Origin: Marivirga lumbricoides
Lineage (GTDB): Bacteria > Bacteroidota > Bacteroidia > Cytophagales > Cyclobacteriaceae
Assembly (NCBI RefSeq): GCF_014636295.1
Contig: NZ_BMEC01000015.1
Location: 99,620 to 163,619, forward strand
Direction of reading: 5' to 3'
DNA length: 64,000 bases
Part shown: positions 35,923 through 45,977 of the stretch, piece by piece
How the letters are laid out: each line of letters begins with the position of its first letter
How positions within the stretch are numbered: position 1 is the first letter of the stretch
The notes under the pieces: generated by a model
Databases searched by the model: none
Seen by the model: the letters and a program-made list of their open reading frames with translations, nothing else
Told to the model about the DNA's origin: nothing
Translations under genes and position numbers: made by a program

Positions 35923-38169
35923 TTAATTTACAGTAAAAGAAACAGATTGCATTTGAGAAGCCCCTAAAGCTTCACTTCTCTTCATTGGAGATGCTCCTCC
36001 CACAAAAAGCTTAAACTCTCCTGATTCCATCATATGCTCTCCGGACTCATTTACTATAGAGCGCATCTCAGGAGTAACCACGAAAGAAATTTCCTGACTG
36101 CCTCCAGGTTTCAAATTAGTTCTTTTTATGCCTATCAATTCATAGTTAGGAGCTCTAAATGAAGATTCCACATCAGAAATATAAAGTTGAACCACCTCAT
36201 CGGCAGCAATATCTCCGGTATTGGTTATAGTAAAACTTAGCTGCAGGTTGTCGTTTTCAGCCACACTGCCGGAATTAATTTTTAAGTCACTATAATTAAA
36301 AGAAGTATAGCTGAGGCCAAATCCAAATGGATACAGTGGCTCTTCATTCATGTATTTATAGGTTCTTCCCTCCATGGAATAATCTTCATAATCCGGTAGT
36401 TGATCAAGAGATTTAGGGAAGGTTATAGGAAGCCTTCCGGATGGTGAAATTTTTCCAAAAAGCACATCTGCTACCGCTGTTCCACCTTCCTCGCCAGGAT
36501 ACCATGTTAACAATACAGCATCAGCCAGTTCATGTACTTCCGCAAGGTTCATGGGGCTTCCGCCTGTTACTACTGCAACAATTGGCCTTTCACCGGCAGC
36601 AGCTCTTAACTTTTTCAGAAAATCAATTTGATTAGATGGTAAATTATAGTCTAGCCTGTCTCCTGCTGTAGCAGATGCCAGCGATTCTCCCTCTTCACCT
36701 TCCAGCAGGCTTGAGATACCTATTACTGCAATAGTTACATCACTATTACCGGCATTTCCTGTAGCCCAATCCATCGGATTCACAGGATCGCGATCCAATA
36801 GTGCTCCCATTCTATATTGAAGTTGAGAGGCGGGATGTATGGCTGCAGCTACGCCTTCTAAAATTGTGACCATCTTAGGATTAACACCATAGTAGTTACC
36901 CAAAAGTACATCAACATTGGCAGCATTTGGCCCGGTAATGAAGTATTTTGACAAATCATTTTTTAAAGGAAGCGCACCGTTGTTCTTTAACATTACAATG
37001 CTTTTTTGCGCTACTTCCCTGGCAAGGTCCCTATGCTCCTCGCTGTTTACAACATCCACAGAAATATCATCATATGGGTTACTTCCGGCAGGATCAAATA
37101 AACCTAATTTAAAGCGTGTGCGGAGAAGAATAGCCAATTGTTCATCAATTTCTTCTTCAGTAATTAAGCCCTGTTCTACAGCTTCAGGCAAAGCTTCGTA
37201 GGTACTACCACAATTCAAACTAACCCCACTCTTTACTGCCAGTGCAGCTGCCTGAGCCGGAGTTTCTACTACTCCGTGTCCTTTTTCCTGCTCATAAAAA
37301 TCAATTATTGCCCAGCAATCACTTAATACATGTCCTTTAAAATTCCATTTATCTCGTAGAACAGTGTCCAAAAGGTAATTATTAGCACAACAAGGCTCTC
37401 CATTGGTGCTGTTGTAAGCACACATTACAGACTCTACACCGGCATCTACCAAAGCTTTAAAAGCAGGCAGGTAAGTTTCGTGCATATCCTGCATAGTGGC
37501 TTCGGCATTAAACTCATGTCGTAATTTTTCAGGGCCGCTATGCACAGCAAAATGCTTCGCGCAGGCAGCAGTTTTTAAATAATCAGGGTTGTCACCTTGT
37601 AAGCCTTTTACAAAGGCAGCGCCAATTTTGGAAGTAAGGTAAGGATCTTCACCATATGTCTCCTGACCTCTTCCCCAGCGAGGATCCCGAAATATATTCA
37701 CATTTGGTGTCCAGAAAGTGAGGCCTCCATATTGTTTATGATAACCTTTTGCCTTGGCTGCATTATGCATAGCACGTGCTTCGTCAGAAATAGCAGAGGA
37801 CACCCGAAAAGCTAAGTCTTCATCAAAAGTAGCTCCTAAACCAATTGCCTGTGGGAAAACAGTAGCCACTCCTGAGCGACCCACCCCATGCAAAGCCTCA
37901 TTCCAGTAGCTATAAGGAGGAATGCCTAAACGCTCAATGCCCGGAGTATTGTGCATCATCTGCAAAGCTTTTTCTTCAAGGCTAAGCTCTGCAATAAGAT
38001 TGGCTACCCTATCATCGAGGGAAAGAGAGGTGTCATAAAAAGGAAAATCCGGTTGCGTATTTTGCTCTACGACATCAATATTCTCTTTTGATGACTTCTC
38101 CTCTTTATTACAACCTGTAAAAAAGAGCAATACAAATCCGGCTAGAAAGTATAAAGTATTATTGTGCAT
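35923..38169 (-). CDS. GH3 beta-glycosidase, probable xylan 1,4-beta-xylosidase
   Basis: 748 aa from the ATG at 38169, which gives a clean lipoprotein signal (LYFLAGFVLLFFTGC). A longer reading to 38220 is polar and unlikely. GH3 N-domain: YSYWNEALHGVGRSG, TFWTPNVNIFRDPRWGRGQETYGEDPYL, KHFAVHSGPE, and the nucleophile Asp in GHVLSDCWAI. A C-domain with EGEEGESLASATAGDR and a fibronectin-III-like end (from about residue 640). The motif mix resembles plant- and Bacteroidota-type beta-xylosidases more than beta-glucosidases. Probably heads an operon with the TRAP genes. Confidence 0.9.
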   Translation of the reverse strand: MHNNTLYFLAGFVLLFFTGCNKEEKSSKENIDVVEQNTQPDFPFYDTSLSLDDRVANLIAELSLEEKALQMMHNTPGIERLGIPPYSYWNEALHGVGRSGVATVFPQAIGLGATFDEDLAFRVSSAISDEARAMHNAAKAKGYHKQYGGLTFWTPNVNIFRDPRWGRGQETYGEDPYLTSKIGAAFVKGLQGDNPDYLKTAACAKHFAVHSGPEKLRHEFNAEATMQDMHETYLPAFKALVDAGVESVMCAYNSTNGEPCCANNYLLDTVLRDKWNFKGHVLSDCWAIIDFYEQEKGHGVVETPAQAAALAVKSGVSLNCGSTYEALPEAVEQGLITEEEIDEQLAILLRTRFKLGLFDPAGSNPYDDISVDVVNSEEHRDLAREVAQKSIVMLKNNGALPLKNDLSKYFITGPNAANVDVLLGNYYGVNPKMVTILEGVAAAIHPASQLQYRMGALLDRDPVNPMDWATGNAGNSDVTIAVIGISSLLEGEEGESLASATAGDRLDYNLPSNQIDFLKKLRAAAGERPIVAVVTGGSPMNLAEVHELADAVLLTWYPGEEGGTAVADVLFGKISPSGRLPITFPKSLDQLPDYEDYSMEGRTYKYMNEEPLYPFGFGLSYTSFNYSDLKINSGSVAENDNLQLSFTITNTGDIAADEVVQLYISDVESSFRAPNYELIGIKRTNLKPGGSQEISFVVTPEMRSIVNESGEHMMESGEFKLFVGGASPMKRSEALGASQMQSVSFTVN

Positions 38170-38250
38170 CGTTAAATTTTTATGGAAATAGAATTCAATA
38201 TCCTTAAATTTTTGCTTCATCCGTAATTTTAACTGAAAAAAATTATAAAC

Positions 38251-38268
38251 ACAATCGATTGCGTAAAT
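38251..38268. promoter_or_regulatory. LacI-type operator between GH3 and GH67 (site 1)
   Basis: ACAATCGATTGCGTAAAT, core AATCGATT at 38253-38260. It lies in the divergent GH3/GH67 spacer, 82 bp from the GH3 ATG and 111 bp before the GH67 TTG. Confidence 0.7.
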
Positions 38269-38350
38269 TTTTGATATATTCTAAAATTTTATCTTTATTT
38301 ACTAAATTAAATCGCAATAATCACTATAATTGTGGGGATTATGAAATTTT

Positions 38351-38367
38351 AAATCGATTGCATAAAT
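38351..38367. promoter_or_regulatory. LacI-type operator between GH3 and GH67 (site 2)
   Basis: AAATCGATTGCATAAAT, core AATCGATT at 38352-38359. It ends 11 bp before the GH67 start codon. About 20 bp upstream, TATAATTG (38325-38332) is one mismatch from TAnnTTTG, so a repressor here would sit just after a possible transcription start. Two operators 98 bp apart suit DNA looping. Confidence 0.7.
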
Positions 38368-38378
38368 ATATTTTAAAT

Positions 38379-40535
38379 TTGAAAAAGGCTCAGCATTTAT
38401 TCGTTTTTTATCTATTACTTATTTCTCAATTATCCTTAGGAAATAGTACTGATAGTTTATGGCTTCACTACAGAACTATTGAAAATAAAAAGGTTTTAAA
38501 AGATTACCAACAAGCCATTCAATCAATATCCATTCAGAAGGGGAGTGAAACATTGGATATTATCAATGAGGAGGTGAAACATGCATTGAACACGATGCTT
38601 CAGCAAAAAACACCGACAGCAAATAAAAATTCAAACTCATTAATAATTTCTAAATCTATTTCACTTAAATCCGGAAAAAATAGTTCTTCTCTATCTAATG
38701 AATTAGCTCAGTTAACCGATGAAGGCTATCTGATTCAGTCTATAGAGGGCAATACTATTATTACTTCTAAAACTGATATTGGACTGTTATATGGCACTTT
38801 TCATTTTTTAAGACTGTTGCAAACTGAGCAACCCATCGATGATCTTTCCATTGTGCAATCTCCAAAAACACAGATTCGCGTACTTAACCATTGGGATAAT
38901 CTGGATCGTACAGTAGAGCGGGGTTACGCAGGATTTTCTATCTGGAATTGGCATACGCTACCTGAATACATTGATCAGCGATATATAGAATACGCTCGCG
39001 CGAATGCTTCTATAGGAATTAATGGTACCGTTTTAACCAATGTAAACGCCAATGCGCTCGTGCTTACTCCGTCCTACATTGAAAAAGTAAAAGCACTTGC
39101 TGATGTGTTTCGCCCGTATGGCTTAAAAGTATACTTAACAGCTCGCTTTTCAGCTCCCATGGAAATTGGCGGATTGAAAACCGCAGACCCACTAAATTCG
39201 GAAGTTCAGAAATGGTGGCAACAAAAAACGGATGAAATCTATCGATCTGTACCTGATTTTGGCGGATTTCTGGTGAAAGCCAATTCCGAAGGTCAACCTG
39301 GTCCGCAAAACTATGGAAGAACACATGTTGACGGAGCTAACATGCTGGCAAAAGCACTTAAACCTCATAATGGAATTGTAATGTGGCGTGCTTTTGTGTA
39401 CTCAGAACATGACCCCTCTGACAGAGCCAAGCAGGCTTACAGTGAGTTTGTTCCTTTTGATGGACAGTTTGCGGATAATGTTTTAGTACAGGTAAAAAAT
39501 GGAGCCATTGATTTTCAGCCACGTGAACCTTTTCACCCTATGTTTGGTGCCATGCCGCAAACGCCACTCATGATGGAGTTTCAAATAACACAGGAATATC
39601 TCGGTTTTAGCACACATCTGGTTTTTCTTCCGAAACTTTTTGAAGAAGTATTACAATCAGATACTTACAGGAAAGGAAAAGAGAGCATAGTAGCCAAGGT
39701 AGTAGATGGCACTTTGCATAACAAAAAGCTTACAGGCATGGCAGGTGTGGCAAATATTGGAACAGATGACAACTGGACAGGCCACCCCTTTGGGCAAGCC
39801 AACTGGTATGGTTTCGGCCGCCTGGCATGGGATCCTTACTTATCTTCCGAAGAAATAGCGGAGGAGTGGCTCAGACTTACTTTTTCTACTAATGAAGATT
39901 TTGTAGAACCCATGAAGAAGCTTCTTATTCAGTCAAGGGAAACTGTAGTAAAATACATGACTCCTTTAGGTTTACATCACATTATGGACGCGCACCACCA
40001 TTATGGACCGGGTCCATGGATTTCTAAAATGGGAAGACCCGATTGGACTTCTGTGTATTACCATAAGGCCGACAGCATTGGAATTGGTTTCGACAGAACA
40101 ACGAGCGGCAGTAATGCGACCAGCCAATATGCAGATCCTGTAGCAGCACAATTTAACAACATAAGCAACACTCCTCAAAAGTATCTGTTATGGTTCCATC
40201 ATGTGCCCTGGGATTATCAAATGCTTAATGGAAAAACGCTATGGAACAACCTGGCACTTACTTATCAGGAAGGTGTTGATGAGGTAGAAGAAATGGTAAG
40301 CACCTGGCATAAAATGGAGCCATATATTAGTAAATTAGAATTTAAAGAAGTCGAAATGCTTCTTTCCATACAGCTGAAAGAAGCAAAATGGTGGAAAAAC
40401 GCCTGCATGCTGTATTTCCAGCAATTTTCGGATAAACCATTTCCCGCTGAAATGGAAAAGCCGGAAAAAAGTCTTGAATATTATCAGTCTTTAAAATTTC
40501 CATTTGCACCGGGCATAAGACCTAAATGGGACTAA
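38379..40535 (+). CDS. GH67 alpha-glucuronidase
   Basis: 718 aa if started at TTG 38379, which gives the signal peptide KKAQHLFVFYLLLISQLSLG and leaves both operators in the leader. A longer frame back to TTG 38259 runs through the operator sites and encodes a polar tail, so I reject it. GH67 features: RVLNHWDNLDRTVERGYAGFSIWNW, INGTVLTNVNANALVLTP, GGFLVKANSEGQPGPQNYGR, DNWTGHPFGQANWYGFGRLAWDP. It removes 4-O-methylglucuronate from the non-reducing end of aldouronic oligosaccharides made by GH10. The only uncertainty is the start: TAAATTTG at 38374-38381 resembles a promoter and overlaps the TTG. Confidence 0.93.
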   Translation: MKKAQHLFVFYLLLISQLSLGNSTDSLWLHYRTIENKKVLKDYQQAIQSISIQKGSETLDIINEEVKHALNTMLQQKTPTANKNSNSLIISKSISLKSGKNSSSLSNELAQLTDEGYLIQSIEGNTIITSKTDIGLLYGTFHFLRLLQTEQPIDDLSIVQSPKTQIRVLNHWDNLDRTVERGYAGFSIWNWHTLPEYIDQRYIEYARANASIGINGTVLTNVNANALVLTPSYIEKVKALADVFRPYGLKVYLTARFSAPMEIGGLKTADPLNSEVQKWWQQKTDEIYRSVPDFGGFLVKANSEGQPGPQNYGRTHVDGANMLAKALKPHNGIVMWRAFVYSEHDPSDRAKQAYSEFVPFDGQFADNVLVQVKNGAIDFQPREPFHPMFGAMPQTPLMMEFQITQEYLGFSTHLVFLPKLFEEVLQSDTYRKGKESIVAKVVDGTLHNKKLTGMAGVANIGTDDNWTGHPFGQANWYGFGRLAWDPYLSSEEIAEEWLRLTFSTNEDFVEPMKKLLIQSRETVVKYMTPLGLHHIMDAHHHYGPGPWISKMGRPDWTSVYYHKADSIGIGFDRTTSGSNATSQYADPVAAQFNNISNTPQKYLLWFHHVPWDYQMLNGKTLWNNLALTYQEGVDEVEEMVSTWHKMEPYISKLEFKEVEMLLSIQLKEAKWWKNACMLYFQQFSDKPFPAEMEKPEKSLEYYQSLKFPFAPGIRPKWD

Positions 40536-40646
40536 AAAACTGATTAAACTACTTTAAAAATAGTAGTAATAAACCAGCAATTATAGTAGAAAACAAAATT
40601 TGGGGATTCGATTTAAGAATCCTTAGCATATAGAAGAAATATTAAA

Positions 40647-41387
40647 ATGAATAGAAAGATAGCAATAGTAACTGGCGGGAACTCTGGTCTCGGTTTTGCC
40701 ACAGCTAAAAATTTCTGCGAGCAGGGAATCATCACTTACATTATTGGCCGCTCTAAGGAAAAAACTGCTCAAGCCATATGTGAGCTTGGTGAAAATGCCA
40801 GAGCACTTATTTGTGACCTTAATGACTTGAAGGCCATCCCTAAATTGGTAGAAGCTATTAAAGAAGAAGCCGGCCGAATTGATATTTTAGTAAATAATGC
40901 GGGTATCAATATGAAAAAGGATTTCCTGGAAGTAACAGATGAGGAATTCGGAAACATTCTACACACCAACGTAAGTAGTGTTTTTAGCATCAGCAGGGAG
41001 GTGGTAAAGGTGATGAAGGAGCAAGGTGGCGGTAGCATAGTTAATATCAGTTCCATGGCTGCGCAGTATGGAATTCCGAAAGTAATTGCCTACACAGCCA
41101 GCAAAACGGCCATTGAAGGAATGACGCGCTCCATGGCAGTTGATTTAGCTCAATATGGAATTCGGGTAAACTGTATAGCTCCGGGATTTATTGAAACACC
41201 TATGTCTGCAAAAGCTCTAAATGACGATCCTGAAAGAAAAAGCAGGGTAATGGCCCGCACACCGATGAAGAAATTAGGCTGCCCCGAAGATGTGGCCAAT
41301 GCGGTTAACTATTTGGTACAGGAAGGTTCTAAGTACACTACCGGAGTTATTTTACCAATTGATGGCGGAAATAGTATAGGATTTTAA
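40647..41387 (+). CDS. SDR oxidoreductase, probable fructuronate/mannonate dehydrogenase
   Basis: 246 aa. Classical SDR: TGGNSGLGFATA (cofactor loop), NNAGIN, catalytic Ser in NISSMAAQ, YTASK, and the C-terminal PIDGGNSIGF. Similar SDRs act as gluconate 5-dehydrogenase or KduD, and some replace UxuB as D-mannonate oxidoreductase. Placement 10 bp before uxuA points to reduction of D-fructuronate to D-mannonate; no long-chain UxuB is present in the window. Function by context, family by sequence. Confidence 0.85.
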   Translation: MNRKIAIVTGGNSGLGFATAKNFCEQGIITYIIGRSKEKTAQAICELGENARALICDLNDLKAIPKLVEAIKEEAGRIDILVNNAGINMKKDFLEVTDEEFGNILHTNVSSVFSISREVVKVMKEQGGGSIVNISSMAAQYGIPKVIAYTASKTAIEGMTRSMAVDLAQYGIRVNCIAPGFIETPMSAKALNDDPERKSRVMARTPMKKLGCPEDVANAVNYLVQEGSKYTTGVILPIDGGNSIGF

Positions 41388-41397
41388 CTCAGCGTTT

Positions 41398-42579
41398 ATG
41401 CAAACAATGCTAAAAACAATGCGCTGGTTTGGGGATAATGATCCTACCACTCTGTCGGACATAAGGCAATGTGGTGCTGAAGGTGTGGTATCCGCCTTGC
41501 ATTCAATCCCGGTGGGAAAGGTTTGGCCTGTTGAAGCCATTAAAGCCCATCAGGAGAAAATAAGGAAAGCCGGACTTGAATGGTCGGTAGTGGAAAGCCT
41601 TCCTGTACATGAAGATATTAAAAGAGGTGCAGAGAATAGAGCGCAATACCTTGCCAACTACAGGAAAAGCATTGGAAACCTCGCAGACTGCGGCATTTCT
41701 ATTATCACTTACAATTTTATGCCTGTATTGGACTGGGTACGCACCAATCATCAATATCAAAATGAAGATGGCACTCAGGCTTTGGCATTTGAGTACTTAG
41801 CATTTGCTTATTTTGACCTTTTTCTGTTGAAAAGGCCTGATGCTGAGAAAAGTTATAGCAAGCAAGCCATTGAAGAAGCAAAAAGTTATGGAAGCAACTT
41901 AACTGATTCTGAAAAAGAATTACTTTTTAAACAGGTGTTGCTGGGACTTCCGGGCAGCACTAAAAATTTTACCGCAGGCGAAGTCCTAAGTTTTTTAAAG
42001 CAATATGAGAAAATTGATGCCACTCAGCTCCGTAAAAACCTGCTTCATTTTTTAAAGGAGGTGCTTCCTCTAGCGGAGCAGGCAGGAGCTGTTTTAGCTA
42101 TTCACCCGGATGACCCTCCGTTTCCTGTGCTGGGGCTCCCAAGAGTAGTAAGTAATGCAGCTGATTTGGAATGGTTATTTAAAGAAATACCTTCTGCAAC
42201 AAACGGCCTTTGCTATTGTACAGGATCTCTGGGAGCTGACCCTTACAATAATTTGTTAGAAATATGGCATCAGCATAAAGAACGAGTACATTTTCTGCAT
42301 TTGCGCAATGTAATTAAAGAACCCAACGGAGACTTTAGGGAATCACTCCATTTGGAGGGAGATAACCCTATGGAAGAAATTGTAGAGCAGATTTTAGTGA
42401 CTATGCAAAAACGAAATCTACGCTTGCCCATGCGCCCTGACCATGGCTTTTTGCATACCGTGGATCAGCATAAAAATAGCTACCCGGGTTATTCCTTAAC
42501 AGGAAGACTGAATGGTTTGGCTGCTTTAAGCGGACTTGAACAAGGCATAATGCATCAGCAACAGAAAAAAAATAGCTAG
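41398..42579 (+). CDS. uxuA: Mannonate dehydratase
   Basis: 393 aa. Starts at ATG 41398, or at 41407, with MRWFGDNDPTTLSDIRQCGAEGVVSALH, the typical UxuA opening. EKIRKAGLEWSVVESLPVHEDIK, CGISIITYNFMPVLDWVRT, LAIHPDDPPFPVLGLPR, NGLCYCTGSLGADP, HFLHLRNV and MRPDHGFLH carry the conserved metal and active-site residues. It converts D-mannonate to 2-keto-3-deoxygluconate. Last gene of the GH67-SDR-uxuA unit. The isomerase (UxaC) and KDG kinase/aldolase are not in the window. Confidence 0.95.
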   Translation: MQTMLKTMRWFGDNDPTTLSDIRQCGAEGVVSALHSIPVGKVWPVEAIKAHQEKIRKAGLEWSVVESLPVHEDIKRGAENRAQYLANYRKSIGNLADCGISIITYNFMPVLDWVRTNHQYQNEDGTQALAFEYLAFAYFDLFLLKRPDAEKSYSKQAIEEAKSYGSNLTDSEKELLFKQVLLGLPGSTKNFTAGEVLSFLKQYEKIDATQLRKNLLHFLKEVLPLAEQAGAVLAIHPDDPPFPVLGLPRVVSNAADLEWLFKEIPSATNGLCYCTGSLGADPYNNLLEIWHQHKERVHFLHLRNVIKEPNGDFRESLHLEGDNPMEEIVEQILVTMQKRNLRLPMRPDHGFLHTVDQHKNSYPGYSLTGRLNGLAALSGLEQGIMHQQQKKNS

Positions 42580-42685
42580 TAAACAATCGGACGGAACACA
42601 ATAGTATTGCTGGTAAAATGATTTGAAAACGGATCACTATAAGTGCCATGTTAATAGTTGGTATACAATGACATTGCCAGGAGAT

Positions 42686-42715
42686 AAAAAAGAGGAGATA
42701 ATGCTTACCCCTCCT
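42686..42715 (-). terminator. Possible terminator of the PorP-OmpA gene
   Basis: On the minus strand AGGAG (complement of 42711-42715) pairs with CTCCT (complement of 42693-42697), followed by six T's. The stem is only 5-6 bp, so this is a weak call. It is placed 26 bases past the stop. Confidence 0.4.
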
Positions 42716-42740
42716 TCCAATCTTTATAACAATTAGCGTA

Positions 42741-44195
42741 TCAATCTTCAGAAATCACTTCAAACTCTACTCTTCTATTCTTTTGTCTGTTCTTTTTATT
42801 GATATTTTTCACAAGAGGTTCCGTTTCTCCTTTGGAGATTGTTTCAAGTCTATCTGCTGAGATTCCCTGACTGACCATGTAATCTCTTACAGACTCAGCC
42901 CTTTCCATTCCTAAATCACCATTATATTCGCGCTCACCCAGGTTACAGGTGTGCCCTACAAGCCTAAGGTCATAAGCTGGCTTATCCTTTAAAATAGCAA
43001 TAATATTATCTATGAAATCCTTGGTGTCTCCGGTCAAAACATCGGAATCTAAATTAAACTTTGCCGTTTTGGACAATAGCCATTTTTCTCTCCAGGTTAA
43101 CTTAGATTTTGATTTATAACTAGGTGGAGTGTCCTTATATTCTTCCGACACTTCTCTTGGCTCGAATTCAATCTTTTCCTCTTCTTCCTTTTTTGTTATT
43201 GTTGTTTCTTCTTCATTGTTTTTCCTTTTAAGCTTGAAAGTGACAGCTAATTCAAAAATTCCGTTTTGCGCTTCATTAAAACCTGTATCAGCCATAGGCA
43301 GGTCATAACCAGCGCCTACAATTACTCTTTCCTGCTCATAAGCAAGCGTAAGAATACCTACTGAGTTGGAATTATAACGCAAGCCTAAAATCATTTTCTT
43401 AAAGGAATTTTGTCTCTGTGAAATTGTATAATCTATATTTGCTCCATAGTCAAAAGCATTAATATCCGCCTGATTAATCCATCTTACTATAGGAGAAACT
43501 GCTATTGAGGCATTACTATACACTTTATAACCGGCAATGGCTTTAATGCTGATCGGTAAATTATCCTCTGCTTCACCTTCCACAAAACTCCTGTTGGGTT
43601 CCATCATATTGAAAAAAGACACCCCTACAAACGCTTTATCGGCTTTACCATAACCATCCTTTAAACGGTAGAAAATACCACTACTGATAGTAGGATAAGT
43701 TGTTTGTTGCCCCAAAACGGGGTCGAATGGAGCAGCGGCCGGATCCATTATTCCGCCCGTAATCTGATTGTCAGTTACAAATGAACCTCCTATTTCCCGT
43801 AGGAAATACCCTCCCTGAGCACCAAAACTTAATTCGGATCGCTGACTTAATGCCACTGCATAGGACAAACCTATAAGCCCGCCATTAATGTCAAATAGTG
43901 ATGCGGCCTGCTCTGTTTTAAAGCTGGCTGCTATCACCAATTTATGCTGGTTTTCAAAACGAATAGGGAAATAACCAGAAATCAAAGTACTCGTCAAATT
44001 CTCTCCAACATTTAAAGGTTGAATCCTTGTGTTCAGTGTAAAGTGGGTTTGTTCAGTTCTCCCGATCATGCCCGGGTTGGTTAGAAAAGGTGTATAATCA
44101 TACAACGAAAAATTACCCGTTTGCGCCTCTGCTGCCGGTAATTGACAGATAATGAAGGCGATCAATACTATTGTATATTTATTTAAAATTTTCAT
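42741..44195 (-). CDS. PorP/SprF-like protein fused to an OmpA peptidoglycan-binding domain
   Basis: 484 aa. A signal peptide ends AEAQ; the mature part begins TGNFSLYDYTPFLTNPGMIGR, a PorP/SprF-like start, then beta-barrel strands to about residue 310. A charged linker (Glu/Lys-rich, about 315-365) leads to an OmpA C-terminal domain with LVGHTCNLGEREYNGDLG and MERAESVRDYMVSQGISADRL. PorP/SprF proteins often accompany large T9SS type B substrates and are thought to attach them; the OmpA domain would tether the complex to peptidoglycan. It lies 33 bp downstream of such a substrate. Confidence 0.9.
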   Translation of the reverse strand: MKILNKYTIVLIAFIICQLPAAEAQTGNFSLYDYTPFLTNPGMIGRTEQTHFTLNTRIQPLNVGENLTSTLISGYFPIRFENQHKLVIAASFKTEQAASLFDINGGLIGLSYAVALSQRSELSFGAQGGYFLREIGGSFVTDNQITGGIMDPAAAPFDPVLGQQTTYPTISSGIFYRLKDGYGKADKAFVGVSFFNMMEPNRSFVEGEAEDNLPISIKAIAGYKVYSNASIAVSPIVRWINQADINAFDYGANIDYTISQRQNSFKKMILGLRYNSNSVGILTLAYEQERVIVGAGYDLPMADTGFNEAQNGIFELAVTFKLKRKNNEEETTITKKEEEEKIEFEPREVSEEYKDTPPSYKSKSKLTWREKWLLSKTAKFNLDSDVLTGDTKDFIDNIIAILKDKPAYDLRLVGHTCNLGEREYNGDLGMERAESVRDYMVSQGISADRLETISKGETEPLVKNINKKNRQKNRRVEFEVISED

Positions 44196-44228
44196 CTTCC
44201 TAATTTTATGTTTTCGTCTCCTTCATTT

Positions 44229-45977
44229 TTATCTGGCTAAGGCAATTATTCCTTTTTGCTTACCATTGATTAAAATCCTGGTACCGTCAGTAAGATTACC
44301 AGAAACCACCCAAATGTAAGTGCCTTGAGGTTGGTAAGCTCCATTTGTAGTACCATCCCATCCCCGCTGGCTCAACTCATCAATATTGTCAGCACTATAA
44401 ACCTCATTTCCTGCTCTGTCAAAAACTATAAATTCAATACGCTCAACTCTGGCAGCGCCCCTCAGCAATAAATCATCGTTAAACCCATCATTATTGGGTG
44501 TAAACAGAGTAGGCAGTAAGAATTCGTCTGTGAGAATTGAAAAGGTTCTCGTTACATCTTGGGCAGGCAAATAAAAATCATTACCTGCCTGGCTAGCTGT
44601 TACGGTTACTGTTCCTACTCCTTCGAATATGATGGTTCCGTTTGATAAGCTAGCCACACCGGAAGCAGGTGATGTAACAATACTAAAAGTAATTGGCTCT
44701 CCGGAATCTCCTCCACTGGCTTCTAAATCAAGTTGACCTTCAATGAGTCTCTGGTCTTCAATAGGAGGAAAAGTGATGGTTTGAGTTTGCATCTCATCAT
44801 TATCAAGAATGGTATAAGTATGCACATTATTGAAACCTAAACTGGCATTCTGAGGATTAGACAGTGTGATAATAACTGTTTCATCATCTTCCGGCAGAGT
44901 ATCATTTACAATATCTGAAATAAAAATGTTAGCAGCTTCATTTCCTGCAGGAATTATCAAGCTGCCATCTGCAAGCGTATAATCTATGCCTGATCCTGTT
45001 GCTGTTCCCGAAACTGAATATTCCACGGTAACATCTTTGTCACTGATATTAGATAACTCCACCTGTATACTGGCGGAAGGCTGCGACTCAAAACCTGTGC
45101 TTGCTGAAGAAGTGAATTCAATGCTTACTGTCTTTTTAATTACAGTACTTGTGGCAGGTTCACCAATATTTCCTGCTACATCGGTTAATGTTACTGATAA
45201 AGTAAGCAATCCATCATTCAGACCGCTAACGTCTATACCTGTTATTTGATCCGCAGGCGTAACAATTACACCAGTTCCGGTTACATTAGCTCCACCGCCA
45301 GAACTATTAATACTATAATTGTAAGTAGCTCCAACTTCAGCCGAATTGAAGGTGAAACTTAAAGCATTCTTGTTGCTGTTATTGATCTCTGTTTGGTCTA
45401 TTGAAACAGTGTAGCCAGCAGGAGCAGCAACATCTTTCACTACGGTATCAGTTACTTCAGGACCTGTATTTCCGGCATTATCAGTCAATGTTACTGAAAG
45501 GGTAACTGTACCATCTTGCAGGCCACTTAAATCAATTCCTGTAATTTGATCAGTAGCGGTTGTGATAGTACATGTTCCTGAAACCTCTGTTCCACCTCCA
45601 CTGCTCGTAAAGGAATAGTTATACGTAGCGCCTACCTCAGCATTAGCAAATGTGAAGCTTACTGACGATTGATTAGCCTCAGTAATACTGGTCTGATCAA
45701 TGTTCACACTATATTCTTCAGGTGCGGAGGTGTCCTTAATTGCTGTATCTACCGCCTCATCTCCAGTATTGCCATTGCTGTCTGTTAGCGTAACGCTTAA
45801 GGTGATGGTTCCGTCAGCTAACCCACTCAGGTCAATGCCTGTGATCTGATCCGTTCCTGTAGTAATCGTGCCAGTACCTGTAACAGACCCCAAACCTCTA
45901 TCGGTGGTGAATGAGTAGTTATAGGTAGCTCCTACCTCCGCCCCAGCGAAGGTGAAGCTAACTAACTGCCTCCTCAT
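44229..45977 (-). pseudogene. T9SS type B repeat adhesin, C-terminal part (after frameshift)
   Basis: 582 codons, in a different frame from the N-terminal part. The apparent start MRRQL lies in the disrupted region and is not real. It carries the rest of Ig-like repeat 4, repeats 5 and 6, a Calx-beta domain (SIEFTSSASTGFESQPSASI to YTILDND), a further beta-rich domain (TITFPPIEDQRLIEGQLDLE) and the T9SS type B sorting domain LPTLFTPNNDGFNDDLLLRG to YQPQGTYIWVVSGNLTDG. Without re-phasing, translation would not reach the sorting domain. Confidence 0.85.
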
